The notes beneath the pieces are model-generated. The model was not told where the DNA came from. It saw nothing but the letters and a program-made list of their open reading frames with translations, and ran no database searches. From CAJXMH01 sp040220135 (lineage in GTDB: Bacteria; Bacteroidota; Bacteroidia; Flavobacteriales_E; Vicingaceae), in NCBI GenBank assembly GCA_040220135.1, contig JAVJTT010000020.1, positions 372,001 to 436,000 on the forward strand: a stretch of DNA of 64,000 nucleotides, in the 5' to 3' direction. The position numbers and the translations under genes are program-made. Shown here in pieces: positions 32,271-41,218 of this stretch (position 1 is the first letter of the stretch; each line of letters opens with the position of its first letter).

Positions 32271-32291
32271 TAAAAAGAGAAGAGTAGAATC

Positions 32292-32846
32292 ATGTCACGA
32301 ATTGGTTTAGCACATATTGATTTGCCGGATGGCGTTGAAGTTCAGGTCTCTGATAAGAATGTTGTGACGGTAAAAGGTCCCAAGGGAGAACTAACAGAAA
32401 CGATTGATCCTGTAATTAGCGTAAAAGTAGAAGAAGGGACAGTTATATTTGAACGTCATACTGAGCTAAAAGACCATAAGTCTAAGCATGGCTTATACAG
32501 AGCTCTTGTGAATAATATGGTTGAAGGAGTTAGCCAAGGGTACAAAAAGCATCTAGAGCTTGTTGGAGTTGGTTACAGAGCTTCAAACCAAGGGCAGCGA
32601 TTAGAATTGGCTTTAGGTTACTCTCACCCCATTGTTTTTGAGTTACCAAGTGAAATTAAAGTAGAGACTCAATCAGAAAGAGGTAAAAACCCTTTGATCA
32701 ATTTAGAGTCTTACGATAAGCAATTAATTGGAATGGTTGCTTCGAAAATCAAATCGTTAAGAAAACCTGAGCCTTACAAAGGCAAAGGAGTAAGATTTGT
32801 TGGTGAATACATTAGAAGAAAAGCAGGTAAAGCTGCAGCTAAATAA
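32292..32846 (+). CDS. rplF: 50S ribosomal protein L6
   Basis: A 184-aa two-domain protein at the factor-binding site. SRIGLAHIDLPDGVEVQV opens it and the C-terminal signature PEPYKGKGVRFVGEYIRRKAG is intact. 8 nt before rplR. Confidence 0.98.
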   Translation: MSRIGLAHIDLPDGVEVQVSDKNVVTVKGPKGELTETIDPVISVKVEEGTVIFERHTELKDHKSKHGLYRALVNNMVEGVSQGYKKHLELVGVGYRASNQGQRLELALGYSHPIVFELPSEIKVETQSERGKNPLINLESYDKQLIGMVASKIKSLRKPEPYKGKGVRFVGEYIRRKAGKAAAK

Positions 32847-32854
32847 TAGGAATT

Positions 32855-33211
32855 ATGGCCTTATCTAAGTTAAAAAGAAGAACCCGCATTAAGCGAAGAA
32901 TTCGCAAAGTAGTAGAAGGTACTGCGGAGCGTCCTAGGATGTCTGTTTATAGAAGTAATAAAGAAATCTATGTCCAGCTTATAGATGATATGGAAGGAAA
33001 AACATTGCTTTCTGTTTCTTCAAGAGACAAAGAATTAGCTTCTACAAAAGGAACAAAAATTGAAATTGCAACGCAAGTAGGAAAGCAAGCTGCTGAGAAA
33101 GCTAAAGCCGCCGGTATTAAGGGTGTTGCTTTTGATCGTAATGGTTACCTCTACCACGGAAGAGTGAAAGCCTTAGCAGATGGTGCACGAGAAGGTGGTT
33201 TAAACTTTTAA
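32855..33211 (+). CDS. rplR: 50S ribosomal protein L18
   Basis: A 118-aa 5S rRNA-binding protein. The basic N-terminus (KLKRRTRIKRRIRKVV), RPRMSVYRSNKEIYVQLI and FDRNGYLYHGRVKALADGARE are typical. 21 nt before rpsE. Confidence 0.98.
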   Translation: MALSKLKRRTRIKRRIRKVVEGTAERPRMSVYRSNKEIYVQLIDDMEGKTLLSVSSRDKELASTKGTKIEIATQVGKQAAEKAKAAGIKGVAFDRNGYLYHGRVKALADGAREGGLNF

Positions 33212-33232
33212 GCAGAGAAATAAAAAATTAAT

Positions 33233-33751
33233 ATGGCTAACGCAAACACAAAAAGAGTAAAGTCCAGCGAAATCGAGTTAAAAGATCGTTTAGTTGGAAT
33301 CCAAAGGGTAACGAAAGTGACCAAAGGTGGTAGACACTTCAGCTTTTCTGCTATTGTTGTTGTAGGAAACGAGAATGGAATCGTAGGCTACGGATTAGGA
33401 AAAGCAAACGAAGTAACCGAAGCGATTTCAAAAGGAATTGATGATGCAAAGAAGAATTTGATCAAAGTTCCGGTCGTGAATGATACTGTTCCTCACCAAC
33501 AAGAAGCCAGATATGGTGGTGCCCAAGTCTTTATAAAGCCTGCCTCTCATGGTACCGGGGTTATTGCCGGTGGTGCGATGCGTGCAGTATTAGAGAGTGT
33601 TGGAATCCACGATGTGTTAGCGAAGTCGAAAGGTTCCTCAAATCCTCACAATGTGGTGAAGGCTACAGTGAAAGCATTAGAGAACATGAGAGATGCATAT
33701 ACCGTAGCGAAACACAGAGGTGTTGATCTTGATGTAGTATTTAACGGATAA
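33233..33751 (+). CDS. rpsE: 30S ribosomal protein S5
   Basis: A 172-aa protein at the mRNA entry site, affecting accuracy. LKDRLVGIQRVTKVTKGGRH and GYGLGKANEVTEAISKG in the double-stranded-RNA-binding-like domain are diagnostic. 10 nt before rpmD. Confidence 0.98.
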   Translation: MANANTKRVKSSEIELKDRLVGIQRVTKVTKGGRHFSFSAIVVVGNENGIVGYGLGKANEVTEAISKGIDDAKKNLIKVPVVNDTVPHQQEARYGGAQVFIKPASHGTGVIAGGAMRAVLESVGIHDVLAKSKGSSNPHNVVKATVKALENMRDAYTVAKHRGVDLDVVFNG

Positions 33752-33761
33752 GACAGAAGAA

Positions 33762-33941
33762 ATGGCAAAGATAAAAGTTACCCAAATTAGAAGTCGGATT
33801 AACCGTCCAAAGGATCAGAAGTTAACGCTAGACGCATTGGGCTTAACCCGCAACCAGAAATCTGTAGAGCATGAAAATACGCCTCAGATTCAGGGAATGA
33901 TTAACAAAGTAAAACACTTGGTAACTGTAGAATCAGTTTAA
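33762..33941 (+). CDS. rpmD: 50S ribosomal protein L30
   Basis: A 59-aa protein found by reading the gap between rpsE and rplO. It begins MAKIKVTQIRSRINRP, continues with LDALGLTRNQKSVEHENTP and ends TVESV before a TAA. Length and sequence are typical of bacterial L30. Confidence 0.96.
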   Translation: MAKIKVTQIRSRINRPKDQKLTLDALGLTRNQKSVEHENTPQIQGMINKVKHLVTVESV

Positions 33942-33959
33942 CCTTAATAAAGAAACGAG

Positions 33960-34406
33960 ATGGATTTAAGTAACTTAAAACCAGCAAAGGGATCTACCAA
34001 AAGAACAAAGCGTATTGGTAGAGGAGAAGGTTCAGGACACGGTGGTACTTCAACAAGAGGTCACAAGGGTGCTAAATCTAGATCTGGTTATTCGAAAAAA
34101 GTTGGATTTGAAGGTGGACAAATGCCGCTACAAAGGCGAGTCCCTAAGTTCGGATTTACAAACATTAATCGAAAAGATTACAAGGGTATTAACTTGGACA
34201 CACTTCAGTCATTGATAGAAAGCAAAAAGCTTGATACAGTGGATATGAATGTGCTTGTTGAAAATGGATTGGCAAAGCGAAACAGCTTGGTTAAGATATT
34301 GGGAAGAGGTACCCTTGAAACAAAAGTAAATGTGAAAGTTCACGCATTCTCTAAGTCAGCAAAAGAAGCCATAGAAGCAAAAGGCGGAACTGCTGAAACT
34401 GTATAA
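33960..34406 (+). CDS. rplO: 50S ribosomal protein L15
   Basis: A 148-aa late-assembly protein. The basic Gly-rich N-terminus (GRGEGSGHGGTSTRGHKGAKS) and GGQMPLQRRVPKFGF are characteristic. It lies 5 nt before secY. Confidence 0.98.
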   Translation: MDLSNLKPAKGSTKRTKRIGRGEGSGHGGTSTRGHKGAKSRSGYSKKVGFEGGQMPLQRRVPKFGFTNINRKDYKGINLDTLQSLIESKKLDTVDMNVLVENGLAKRNSLVKILGRGTLETKVNVKVHAFSKSAKEAIEAKGGTAETV

Positions 34407-34411
34407 ATAGC

Positions 34412-35752
34412 ATGAAGCGATTTTTAGAAACATTAAAGAATATTTGGACCATTGAGGATCTGCGCCTACGTATCATTAATACGTTAGGGTTGTTATTGAT
34501 CTATCGTTTAGGTTCGTATGTTGTACTTCCGGGAGTAGATTCTGATGCCTTGGCGATTGCCAATGCAGGTGGAACCGGCGGAATAGCAGGTCTGCTTGAC
34601 CTGTTTGCAGGAGGGGCTTTTTCAAGGGCCTCAATTTTTGCATTGGGTATCATGCCTTATATTTCTGCCTCTATTGTGGTTCAATTATTGGGAATTGCAA
34701 TTCCTTATTTCCAAAAACTTCAGAAAGAAGGTGAAAGTGGAAGAAGACGAATCAACCAAATAACTCGAATGTTGACGATCGCTATCGTTGGATTCCAGGC
34801 GCCAGGCTATATTGCTTCACAGGTTCCTGAATTAACTGCTGCAGGTGAAATGGTTCGTCCTGATTCACCGTTTTGGTGGATATCTACCGTTATTATCTTA
34901 ATCACCGGAACTATGTTTGTGATGTGGTTGGGTGAAAGAATTACGGAAAAAGGATTAGGTAATGGAATCTCACTAATTATTATGATTGGGATTATTGCCA
35001 ATTTACCCTTTGCATTCGTGGCAGAATTTGCTTCTAGAGTTAAAGGCGGAGGATTAGTGATACTATTAGTAGAATTAGTAATTTTGCTCCTCGTAATAAT
35101 CGCCACCATTCTTTTGGTTCAAGGAACTCGAAGAGTGCCGGTGCAATTTGCGAAACGAGTAGTAGGAAATAAGCAGTATGGTGGTGTACGTCAGTACATT
35201 CCATTGAAAGTAAATGCGGCTGGTGTAATGCCGATCATTTTCGCTCAAGCCATCATGTTTATTCCAATTACATTAGCAGGTTTTGCTGATTCCGATTCAC
35301 TTACCGGTATAACAGCCGCCTTGAGTGATTTTACAGGGTTTTGGTACAATCTGATTTTTGCAGTCATGATTATTGGATTTACCTACTTCTATACAGCAGT
35401 AACAGTAAATCCGAATCAGATGGCAGAAGACATGAAAAAGAATGGCGGTTTTATTCCCGGTGTAAAACCAGGAAAGCGAACGGCTGAATTCTTAGATGAT
35501 GTTCTTTCAAAGATTACCTTGCCGGGATCTATATTCTTGGCAATAGTTGCGATACTTCCTGCTTTTGCAGCAAAGTTTGGCGTAAATGGCCAGTTTGCAC
35601 AATTTTACGGAGGTACGTCTTTATTAATTCTAGTGGGGGTTATCTTGGATACCCTTCAGCAAGTAGAAAGTCATTTGCTGATGCGCCACTATGATGGATT
35701 GATGAAGTCAGGTAGAATCAAAGGTCGTTCTAGCATAAATATGGCTGGTTAA
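34412..35752 (+). CDS. secY: Protein translocase channel subunit SecY
   Basis: A 446-aa integral membrane protein, ten predicted transmembrane helices, forming the SecYEG channel in the inner membrane. GIMPYISASIVVQLL (helix 2), the cytosolic loop RRVPVQFAKRVVG and the C-terminal QQVESHLLMRHYDGLMKSG are conserved. secE and secG are not here. The gene is within the spc segment and is followed by map after 5 nt. Confidence 0.98.
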   Translation: MKRFLETLKNIWTIEDLRLRIINTLGLLLIYRLGSYVVLPGVDSDALAIANAGGTGGIAGLLDLFAGGAFSRASIFALGIMPYISASIVVQLLGIAIPYFQKLQKEGESGRRRINQITRMLTIAIVGFQAPGYIASQVPELTAAGEMVRPDSPFWWISTVIILITGTMFVMWLGERITEKGLGNGISLIIMIGIIANLPFAFVAEFASRVKGGGLVILLVELVILLLVIIATILLVQGTRRVPVQFAKRVVGNKQYGGVRQYIPLKVNAAGVMPIIFAQAIMFIPITLAGFADSDSLTGITAALSDFTGFWYNLIFAVMIIGFTYFYTAVTVNPNQMAEDMKKNGGFIPGVKPGKRTAEFLDDVLSKITLPGSIFLAIVAILPAFAAKFGVNGQFAQFYGGTSLLILVGVILDTLQQVESHLLMRHYDGLMKSGRIKGRSSINMAG

Positions 35753-35757
35753 GATTT

Positions 35758-36543
35758 ATGATCTATTTGAAAACAGAAGAAGAAATCGACTTAGTTCGAG
35801 AGAGTTCTTTACTTGTTGGAAAAACTTTAGCTGAAGTTGCAAAGCTTGTTGAGCCCGGTGTTACGCCTCTAGAGCTCGATAGGGTTGCAGAAGAGTTTAT
35901 CAAGGACCATGGCGGTGTTCCGGGGTTTAAAGGATATAATGGATTTCCCAATACCCTTTGTACCTCAGTCAATCACCAAGTGGTGCATGGTATTCCCTCA
36001 AAAGAACCACTGCAAAACGGAGATATTATTTCTGTGGACTGCGGTGTGCTTTTGAATGAGTTCTTTGGGGATGTTGCCTACACATTTGAGGTGGGTGAGG
36101 TAAACGAAGATGTTCGTGCGTTGTTAAAAGTGACAAAAGAATCGCTTTATAAAGGTATTGAGGCTGCAAAAGCCGGAAACCGAATAGGTGATATTGGTTT
36201 TGCTGTTCAAGAGCATGCTGAAAAGCACGGTTATGGAGTGGTAAGAGAATTAGTAGGTCACGGATTAGGGAAGAATTTGCATGAATCTCCAGAAGTTCCA
36301 AATTACGGAAAAAGAGGGAGTGGAATGAAGTTGAAAGAAGGACTTGTTTTAGCCATTGAACCCATGATTAATTTGGGAAAACGAAATGTGAAGCAAGATC
36401 AAGATGGATGGACCATTATCACGGCCGACAAGCTACCATCTGCACACTTTGAACATGACATTGTAGTTAGAAAAGGAGAAGCTGAAGTTTTATCGACACA
36501 TGAATTTGTTGAAGCAGTATTAAATAAAAAAATAGATAGATAA
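35758..36543 (+). CDS. map: Methionine aminopeptidase, type I
   Basis: A 261-aa metalloprotease that removes the initiator Met from nascent proteins. Metal ligands are visible in SVDCGVLLNEFFGDVAYTF (two Asp), GHGLGKNLHESP (His), AIEPMIN (Glu) and FEHDIVV (Glu). No N-terminal zinc-finger extension. It stands between secY and infA; adk, which often accompanies it, is missing. Confidence 0.97.
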   Translation: MIYLKTEEEIDLVRESSLLVGKTLAEVAKLVEPGVTPLELDRVAEEFIKDHGGVPGFKGYNGFPNTLCTSVNHQVVHGIPSKEPLQNGDIISVDCGVLLNEFFGDVAYTFEVGEVNEDVRALLKVTKESLYKGIEAAKAGNRIGDIGFAVQEHAEKHGYGVVRELVGHGLGKNLHESPEVPNYGKRGSGMKLKEGLVLAIEPMINLGKRNVKQDQDGWTIITADKLPSAHFEHDIVVRKGEAEVLSTHEFVEAVLNKKIDR

Positions 36544-36549
36544 ATATAT

Positions 36550-36768
36550 ATGGCAAAACAAGCATCCATAGAACAAGACGGCACGATAACAGAAGCCTTA
36601 TCGAACGCCATGTTTCGCGTTGAGTTGGAAAATGGGCATGAAATTACGGCTCACATTTCCGGTAAAATGAGGATGTATTACATTAAACTTTTGCCAGGTG
36701 ATAAAGTAAAAGTGGAAATGTCTCCTTATGACTTAACCAAAGGGAGAATCACTTACCGATACAAATAA
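36550..36768 (+). CDS. infA: Translation initiation factor IF-1
   Basis: A 72-aa OB-fold factor that blocks the A site during initiation. AKQASIEQDGTITEAL, FRVELENGHEITAHISGKMR and the end YDLTKGRITYRYK are standard. 11 nt before rpmJ. Confidence 0.98.
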   Translation: MAKQASIEQDGTITEALSNAMFRVELENGHEITAHISGKMRMYYIKLLPGDKVKVEMSPYDLTKGRITYRYK

Positions 36769-36779
36769 AACGAAGTGTT

Positions 36780-36896
36780 ATGAAAGTAAGAGCGTCGCTT
36801 AAGAAAAGAAGTGCTGATTGCAAAATCGTTCGAAGAAAAGGACGATTATATGTGATCAACAAAAAGAACCCAAAGTTTAAACAAAGACAAGGTTAA
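36780..36896 (+). CDS. rpmJ: 50S ribosomal protein L36, zinc-free type
   Basis: A 38-aa protein, too short for most ORF searches: it begins MKVRASLKKRSADCKIVRR, continues GRLYVINKKNPKFK and ends QRQG before TAA. The canonical form has three Cys and one His binding zinc; here only one Cys (position 14) remains and the His position is Lys, so this is the C-minus form. Lies between infA and rpsM as usual. Confidence 0.95.
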   Translation: MKVRASLKKRSADCKIVRRKGRLYVINKKNPKFKQRQG

Positions 36897-36908
36897 TACA
36901 TAAGATTT

Positions 36909-37286
36909 ATGGCTAGGATAGCAGGTATAGATTTACCCAAAAATAAAAGAGGTGTTATTGGACTGACTTATATCTATGGTATAGGTAGAAGTTCAGCAGC
37001 TGATATTTTGAAAAAGGCTGATGTTTCTGAGGACAAAAAAGTTCAAGATTGGAATGATGATGAATTGGCCAAAATTAGAAAGGTGGTTAACGACGACTTT
37101 GAGACGGAAGGTGCGTTAAGATCTGAAGTTCAATTAAACATTAAACGTTTGATGGATATTGGATGTTACCGAGGAATCAGACATCGTGCCGGACTTCCAT
37201 TAAGAGGTCAGAGAACGAAGAACAACTCAAGAACTAGAAAAGGTAGAAGAAAAACCGTTGCAAACAAGAAAAAAGCAGCGAAATAA
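36909..37286 (+). CDS. rpsM: 30S ribosomal protein S13
   Basis: A 125-aa head protein contacting the 50S and the P-site tRNA. MARIAGIDLPKNKRG opens it, with the helix-two-turns-helix and the basic end GLPLRGQRTKNNSRTRKG. Opens the alpha segment; 14 nt before rpsK. Confidence 0.98.
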   Translation: MARIAGIDLPKNKRGVIGLTYIYGIGRSSAADILKKADVSEDKKVQDWNDDELAKIRKVVNDDFETEGALRSEVQLNIKRLMDIGCYRGIRHRAGLPLRGQRTKNNSRTRKGRRKTVANKKKAAK

Positions 37287-37300
37287 ATAATTAGCTAATC

Positions 37301-37693
37301 ATGGCGAAATCAGCACAGAAACAAAAGAAAAGAAAGAATGTAAAAGTGGAGTCTATTGGCGAAGCTCACATTCACGCTTCTTTTAACAACATCATTATTT
37401 CTTTGACAAACAAGCAGGGCCAAGTTATTTCTTGGGCTTCGTCGGGAAAAATGGGATTTAAAGGTTCTAAAAAGAATACACCTTATGCAGCACAAGTAGC
37501 TGCGGAAGAGTGTACAAAAGAAGCATATGATCTTGGTCTACGAAGAGTAAAGGTATACGTAAAAGGACCTGGATCAGGAAGAGAATCTGCTATCCGTACC
37601 ATACATAATAATGGAATTGAGGTGTCAGAAATTGTTGACATTACTCCTATTCCACACAACGGATGTAGACCTCCTAAAAAGAGAAGAGTATAA
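37301..37693 (+). CDS. rpsK: 30S ribosomal protein S11
   Basis: A 130-aa platform protein. IHASFNNIIISLTNKQGQV, GMGF-like KMGFKGSKKNTPYAAQ and the end HNGCRPPKKRRV are diagnostic. 23 nt before rpsD. Confidence 0.98.
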   Translation: MAKSAQKQKKRKNVKVESIGEAHIHASFNNIIISLTNKQGQVISWASSGKMGFKGSKKNTPYAAQVAAEECTKEAYDLGLRRVKVYVKGPGSGRESAIRTIHNNGIEVSEIVDITPIPHNGCRPPKKRRV

Positions 37694-37716
37694 TAAAGAT
37701 TTAATTACAGAAAGTA

Positions 37717-38322
37717 ATGGCTAGATACAGAGGACCAAAATCAAAAATTGCACGTAAATTCAAAGAACCAATCTTTGGACCTGACCGTGCCTTGGATAAG
37801 AAAAATTACCCTCCTGGGCAACATGGCCCTAACAGAAGAAGAGGAAAGCAATCTGAATATGCAGTTCAGCTAATGGAGAAGCAAAAAGCAAAGTATACTT
37901 ATGGTATACTTGAGCGTCAGTTTTCCAATCTTTTCCAAGAAGCCTCTAGAACAAAAGGTATTACAGGTGAAAACTTGTTGAAGCTTTGTGAATCAAGATT
38001 AGATAATGTAATTTATCGTATGAGTTTAGCTCCAAGTAGAAGGGCTGCTAGACAATTAGTAGGTCACAAGCACTTTAAAGTAAATGGCACCGTGGTTAAT
38101 ATTCCATCTTACAGCTTGAAAGAGGGTGACGTGGTTGAAGTCCGAGAACGTTCTAAGTCATTAGAAGTAATTAACGAGTCATTGGCTAGCCGCAAAGATA
38201 ACTTCGATTGGATCGAATGGGATACGCAAGCCATGAAAGGTAAGTTCGTGAATGCTCCGGAAAGAGAGCAAATTCCTGAAAACATTAAGGAACAGTTAAT
38301 CGTCGAACTTTACTCTAAGTAA
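37717..38322 (+). CDS. rpsD: 30S ribosomal protein S4
   Basis: A 201-aa primary binding protein of the 16S 5' domain, which in E. coli also represses the alpha operon. GPKSKIARKF opens it; PPGQHG and the S4 RNA-binding domain (CESRLDNVIYRM) are intact. The N-terminal zinc Cys found in some S4 proteins are absent. 28 nt before rpoA. Confidence 0.98.
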   Translation: MARYRGPKSKIARKFKEPIFGPDRALDKKNYPPGQHGPNRRRGKQSEYAVQLMEKQKAKYTYGILERQFSNLFQEASRTKGITGENLLKLCESRLDNVIYRMSLAPSRRAARQLVGHKHFKVNGTVVNIPSYSLKEGDVVEVRERSKSLEVINESLASRKDNFDWIEWDTQAMKGKFVNAPEREQIPENIKEQLIVELYSK

Positions 38323-38350
38323 TAACTATAAAATAAACCAAGATACAGCA

Positions 38351-39343
38351 ATGGCAATTTTAGATTTTCAGAAGCCCGATAAGGTAATTATGATTGAATC
38401 AACTGACCACAAAGGTCAGTTTGAGTTTCGTCCGCTTGAACCAGGATATGGAATTACTATCGGTAATGCGATCAGAAGAATCCTTTTATCTTCGCTAGAG
38501 GGCTTTGCCATTACAGGCATCAAAATAGAAGGTGTAGATCACGAATTCTCAACTATTGATGGTGTAGTAGAAGATGTAACTGACATGATATTGAACTTGA
38601 AGCAAGTACGTTTCAAGCAACAAATTGAAGGAACAGATACAGAAAAAGTAAACCTTTCAATTAGTGGTCAAGATAAATTGACAGCTGGCGATATCGGAAA
38701 GTTTACTTCTGCATTCCAGGTATTGAATCCTGATCATGAGATCTGTACCATGGAAAGGTCAGTTAAAGTTCAAATGGAACTTACAATTGACAAAGGACGT
38801 GGTTATGTGCCTTCTGAAGAGAATAAAGTAGAAGAAGCTCCAGTAGGATTTATTCCAATCGACGCAATCTTTACCCCAATCAAAAATGTGAATTACAGCA
38901 TTGAGAATTATCGGGTTGAGCAGAAAACTGACTACGAAAAGTTAGTTTTGGACATTGAGTCTGATGGTTCAGTTCACCCAAAAGAGGCATTAAAAGAAGC
39001 TGCAACAATCTTAATTCAGCATTTCATGTTATTCTCTGATGAGAAGATTGCATTGGAAACTGAAGTGAAATCAGCTGTGGAAGAGTTTGACGAGGATTCG
39101 CTACACATGCGACAACTGCTTAAAACCAAACTGATTGATATGGATCTTTCAGTAAGAGCATTGAATTGCTTGAAAGCGGCAGATGTTGAAACATTAGGAG
39201 AGTTGGTGCAGTTTAATAAAAATGATTTATTGAAGTTTAGAAATTTTGGTAAGAAGTCATTAACAGAACTTGATGAGCTTGTAGAAAGCAAGAATTTGAG
39301 TTTTGGAATGAATGTATCCAAATACAAATTAGATAAGGACTAA
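38351..39343 (+). CDS. rpoA: RNA polymerase alpha subunit
   Basis: A 330-aa subunit that nucleates RNA polymerase. The N-terminal dimerisation domain has FEFRPLEPGYGITIGNAIRR; the C-terminal domain (from about residue 250) has LSVRALNCLKAADVETLGEL and LLKFRNFGKKSLTEL, the helix-hairpin-helix that touches UP elements and activators. 5 nt before rplQ. Confidence 0.98.
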   Translation: MAILDFQKPDKVIMIESTDHKGQFEFRPLEPGYGITIGNAIRRILLSSLEGFAITGIKIEGVDHEFSTIDGVVEDVTDMILNLKQVRFKQQIEGTDTEKVNLSISGQDKLTAGDIGKFTSAFQVLNPDHEICTMERSVKVQMELTIDKGRGYVPSEENKVEEAPVGFIPIDAIFTPIKNVNYSIENYRVEQKTDYEKLVLDIESDGSVHPKEALKEAATILIQHFMLFSDEKIALETEVKSAVEEFDEDSLHMRQLLKTKLIDMDLSVRALNCLKAADVETLGELVQFNKNDLLKFRNFGKKSLTELDELVESKNLSFGMNVSKYKLDKD

Positions 39344-39348
39344 GGGCA

Positions 39349-40014
39349 ATGAGACACGGAAAGAAATTTAATCACTTAAGCAGGACTAAGTCCCACAGAA
39401 AAGCAATGCTTTCTAATATGGCTTGCTCTTTAATCGAGCATAAGCGTATCAATACTACGGTAGCGAAAGCCAAAGCATTACGCGGATTTGTAGAGCCTTT
39501 GATATCAAAATCAAAGAACGATACCACACACTCTAGAAGGGTAGTATTTAGCTACTTAAATAATAAAGAAGCCGTAACCGAGCTTTTTAGAGAAGTTGCT
39601 CCAAAGGTAGGTGAGCGTCCAGGTGGTTACACCAGAATCATTAAGACGGGTAACCGTCAAGGTGATAACGCTGAGCTATGTATGATGGAGTTGGTTGACT
39701 TTAACGAATTGTACGTAACAGAGACCAAGAAGCCAACCAAGAAGAGAAGACGCAGAAGAGGCGGTGGAAAGGGAAGTTCTGAAGCAAACGAAAGCAAAGA
39801 AACAGCCGCAACCAAAGAAACGGACTCTTCAAAAGAAGAGAAGACCTCTGAGAAGAAGGAAGCAAAAGCCGAAAGCAAATCTGATAGTGCAGAAGGTGCA
39901 AAAGCAGAGAAAAAGACAACTGATGTTGACGCTAAGAAGGCAGAGCCTAATGCTGAAAAGGAGCCGAAGAAGGAAGAGTCTAAAGAAGACAAAAAAGAGG
40001 ATAAGAAAAGTTAA
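39349..40014 (+). CDS. rplQ: 50S ribosomal protein L17 with long charged C-terminal tail
   Basis: A 221-aa L17, whereas the E. coli protein is about 127 aa. The conserved core (MRHGKKFNHLSRTKSHRKAM to the region LVDFNELYV) ends near residue 123. Residues about 125-221 are a low-complexity tail, first basic (KKRRRRRGGG), then rich in K, E, A and S. Tails of this sort are known in Bacteroidota L17; their role is unknown. Last gene of the supercluster, followed by a terminator 36 nt later. Confidence 0.97.
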   Translation: MRHGKKFNHLSRTKSHRKAMLSNMACSLIEHKRINTTVAKAKALRGFVEPLISKSKNDTTHSRRVVFSYLNNKEAVTELFREVAPKVGERPGGYTRIIKTGNRQGDNAELCMMELVDFNELYVTETKKPTKKRRRRRGGGKGSSEANESKETAATKETDSSKEEKTSEKKEAKAESKSDSAEGAKAEKKTTDVDAKKAEPNAEKEPKKEESKEDKKEDKKS

Positions 40015-40050
40015 AAAGTTAGTTGAATTGTTTGAAAGTTTAACTCAGAA

Positions 40051-40083
40051 AAGGATAAAACATCGCGTTTTATCCTTTTTTTT
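40051..40083 (+). terminator. Terminator of the ribosomal supercluster
   Basis: Perfect 11-bp stem AAGGATAAAAC (40051-40061) with GTTTTATCCTT (40067-40077), a 5-nt loop ATCGC, and eight T residues. Confidence 0.92.
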
Positions 40084-40104
40084 GAATCAAATTTTAAAAG
40101 CGCT

Positions 40105-41217
40105 ATGAAGTATAAAACCAAGGCAAAAGGAATTGTTGTTTTAGAAGATGGAACCGTATTTCATGGGCAGTCTGCAGGTATACATGGAACGAGTACAGGT
40201 GAAATCTGTTTTAACACCGGTATGACCGGATATCAAGAGATATACACTGACCCATCTTACTATGGACAAGTAATGGTGTGTGCCACAGCGCACATTGGAA
40301 ATTACGGGGTAGACGATGATGAAATTGAATCAGACTCTGTGAAAATCAATGGGCTTATTTGTAAGAAATTCTCAGACGGTTATTCTCGCCCTATGGCGGA
40401 AGGCTCCTTGCAAGATTACTTTGAAAAGAATGATATTGTAGCTATAACTGATGTAGACAGCAGAGCACTAGTTCGTCATATCCGTGATAAAGGAGCCATG
40501 AATGTCATTATTTCTTCAGTAGAATTTGATGTAGAGAAATTGAAAGCGCAATTGAAAGAGGTGCCTTCTATGCAAGGCTTAGAGCTTTCTTCAAAAGTAG
40601 CGATAAAAGAATCTTACACACTTGGAAACGAAGATTCTGACTACAAAGTAGCCGTAATAGATTATGGGACTAAGAAAAACATCTTACGTTGTTTAATAGA
40701 GCGAAATGCTTACTTAAAGGTTTTTCCAATGCATTCTTCTGCCGAAGAAATTTTAGCATGGAAACCAGATGGCATAATGCTGAGCAATGGTCCGGGTGAT
40801 CCTGGAGCAATGCAAAAGTCAATATCTGTCGTTAAGGAATTAGTGAATTCGGGAACTCCTATTTTTGGAATATGCTTGGGCCACCAGTTGCTATCTTTAG
40901 CCTGTGAGCTCAAAACCAAAAAAATGCACAATGGTCATCGAGGCATTAATCATCCGATTCTAAATGTACAAACAGGAAAAGGGGAGGTAACTTCACAAAA
41001 CCACGGTTTTGTTGTGGATAATGAATCAGCTGAAAATTCTGACTTGGTAGAGGTAACGCACTACCATTTAAACGATAACACCATTGCAGGAATTCGGTTA
41101 AAAGAAAAACCAGCCTTTTCTGTCCAATACCATCCTGAATCATCGCCTGGACCCCATGATTCAAGGTACCTGTTTGATAACTTTATAGAAATTATAGCTC
41201 AACATAAAAAAGCCTAA
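40105..41217 (+). CDS. carA: Carbamoyl-phosphate synthase small (glutaminase) subunit
   Basis: A 370-aa subunit that hydrolyses glutamine and passes ammonia to CarB, for arginine and pyrimidine synthesis. The N-terminal domain (GIVVLEDGTVFHGQS) is followed by a class I glutamine amidotransferase with nucleophile motif FGICLGHQL and the His-Glu pair in QYHPESSPGPHDS. carB is not in the window. The eno start follows the stop by one base, indicating co-transcription. No clear promoter between it and the upstream terminator. Confidence 0.97.
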   Translation: MKYKTKAKGIVVLEDGTVFHGQSAGIHGTSTGEICFNTGMTGYQEIYTDPSYYGQVMVCATAHIGNYGVDDDEIESDSVKINGLICKKFSDGYSRPMAEGSLQDYFEKNDIVAITDVDSRALVRHIRDKGAMNVIISSVEFDVEKLKAQLKEVPSMQGLELSSKVAIKESYTLGNEDSDYKVAVIDYGTKKNILRCLIERNAYLKVFPMHSSAEEILAWKPDGIMLSNGPGDPGAMQKSISVVKELVNSGTPIFGICLGHQLLSLACELKTKKMHNGHRGINHPILNVQTGKGEVTSQNHGFVVDNESAENSDLVEVTHYHLNDNTIAGIRLKEKPAFSVQYHPESSPGPHDSRYLFDNFIEIIAQHKKA

Positions 41218-41218
41218 A

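Noticed and set aside
39657..40108. Long overlapping frames on both strands within the L17 tail
   Set aside because: They result from the AAG/GAA-rich low-complexity coding sequence of rplQ and have no family signatures or start context.
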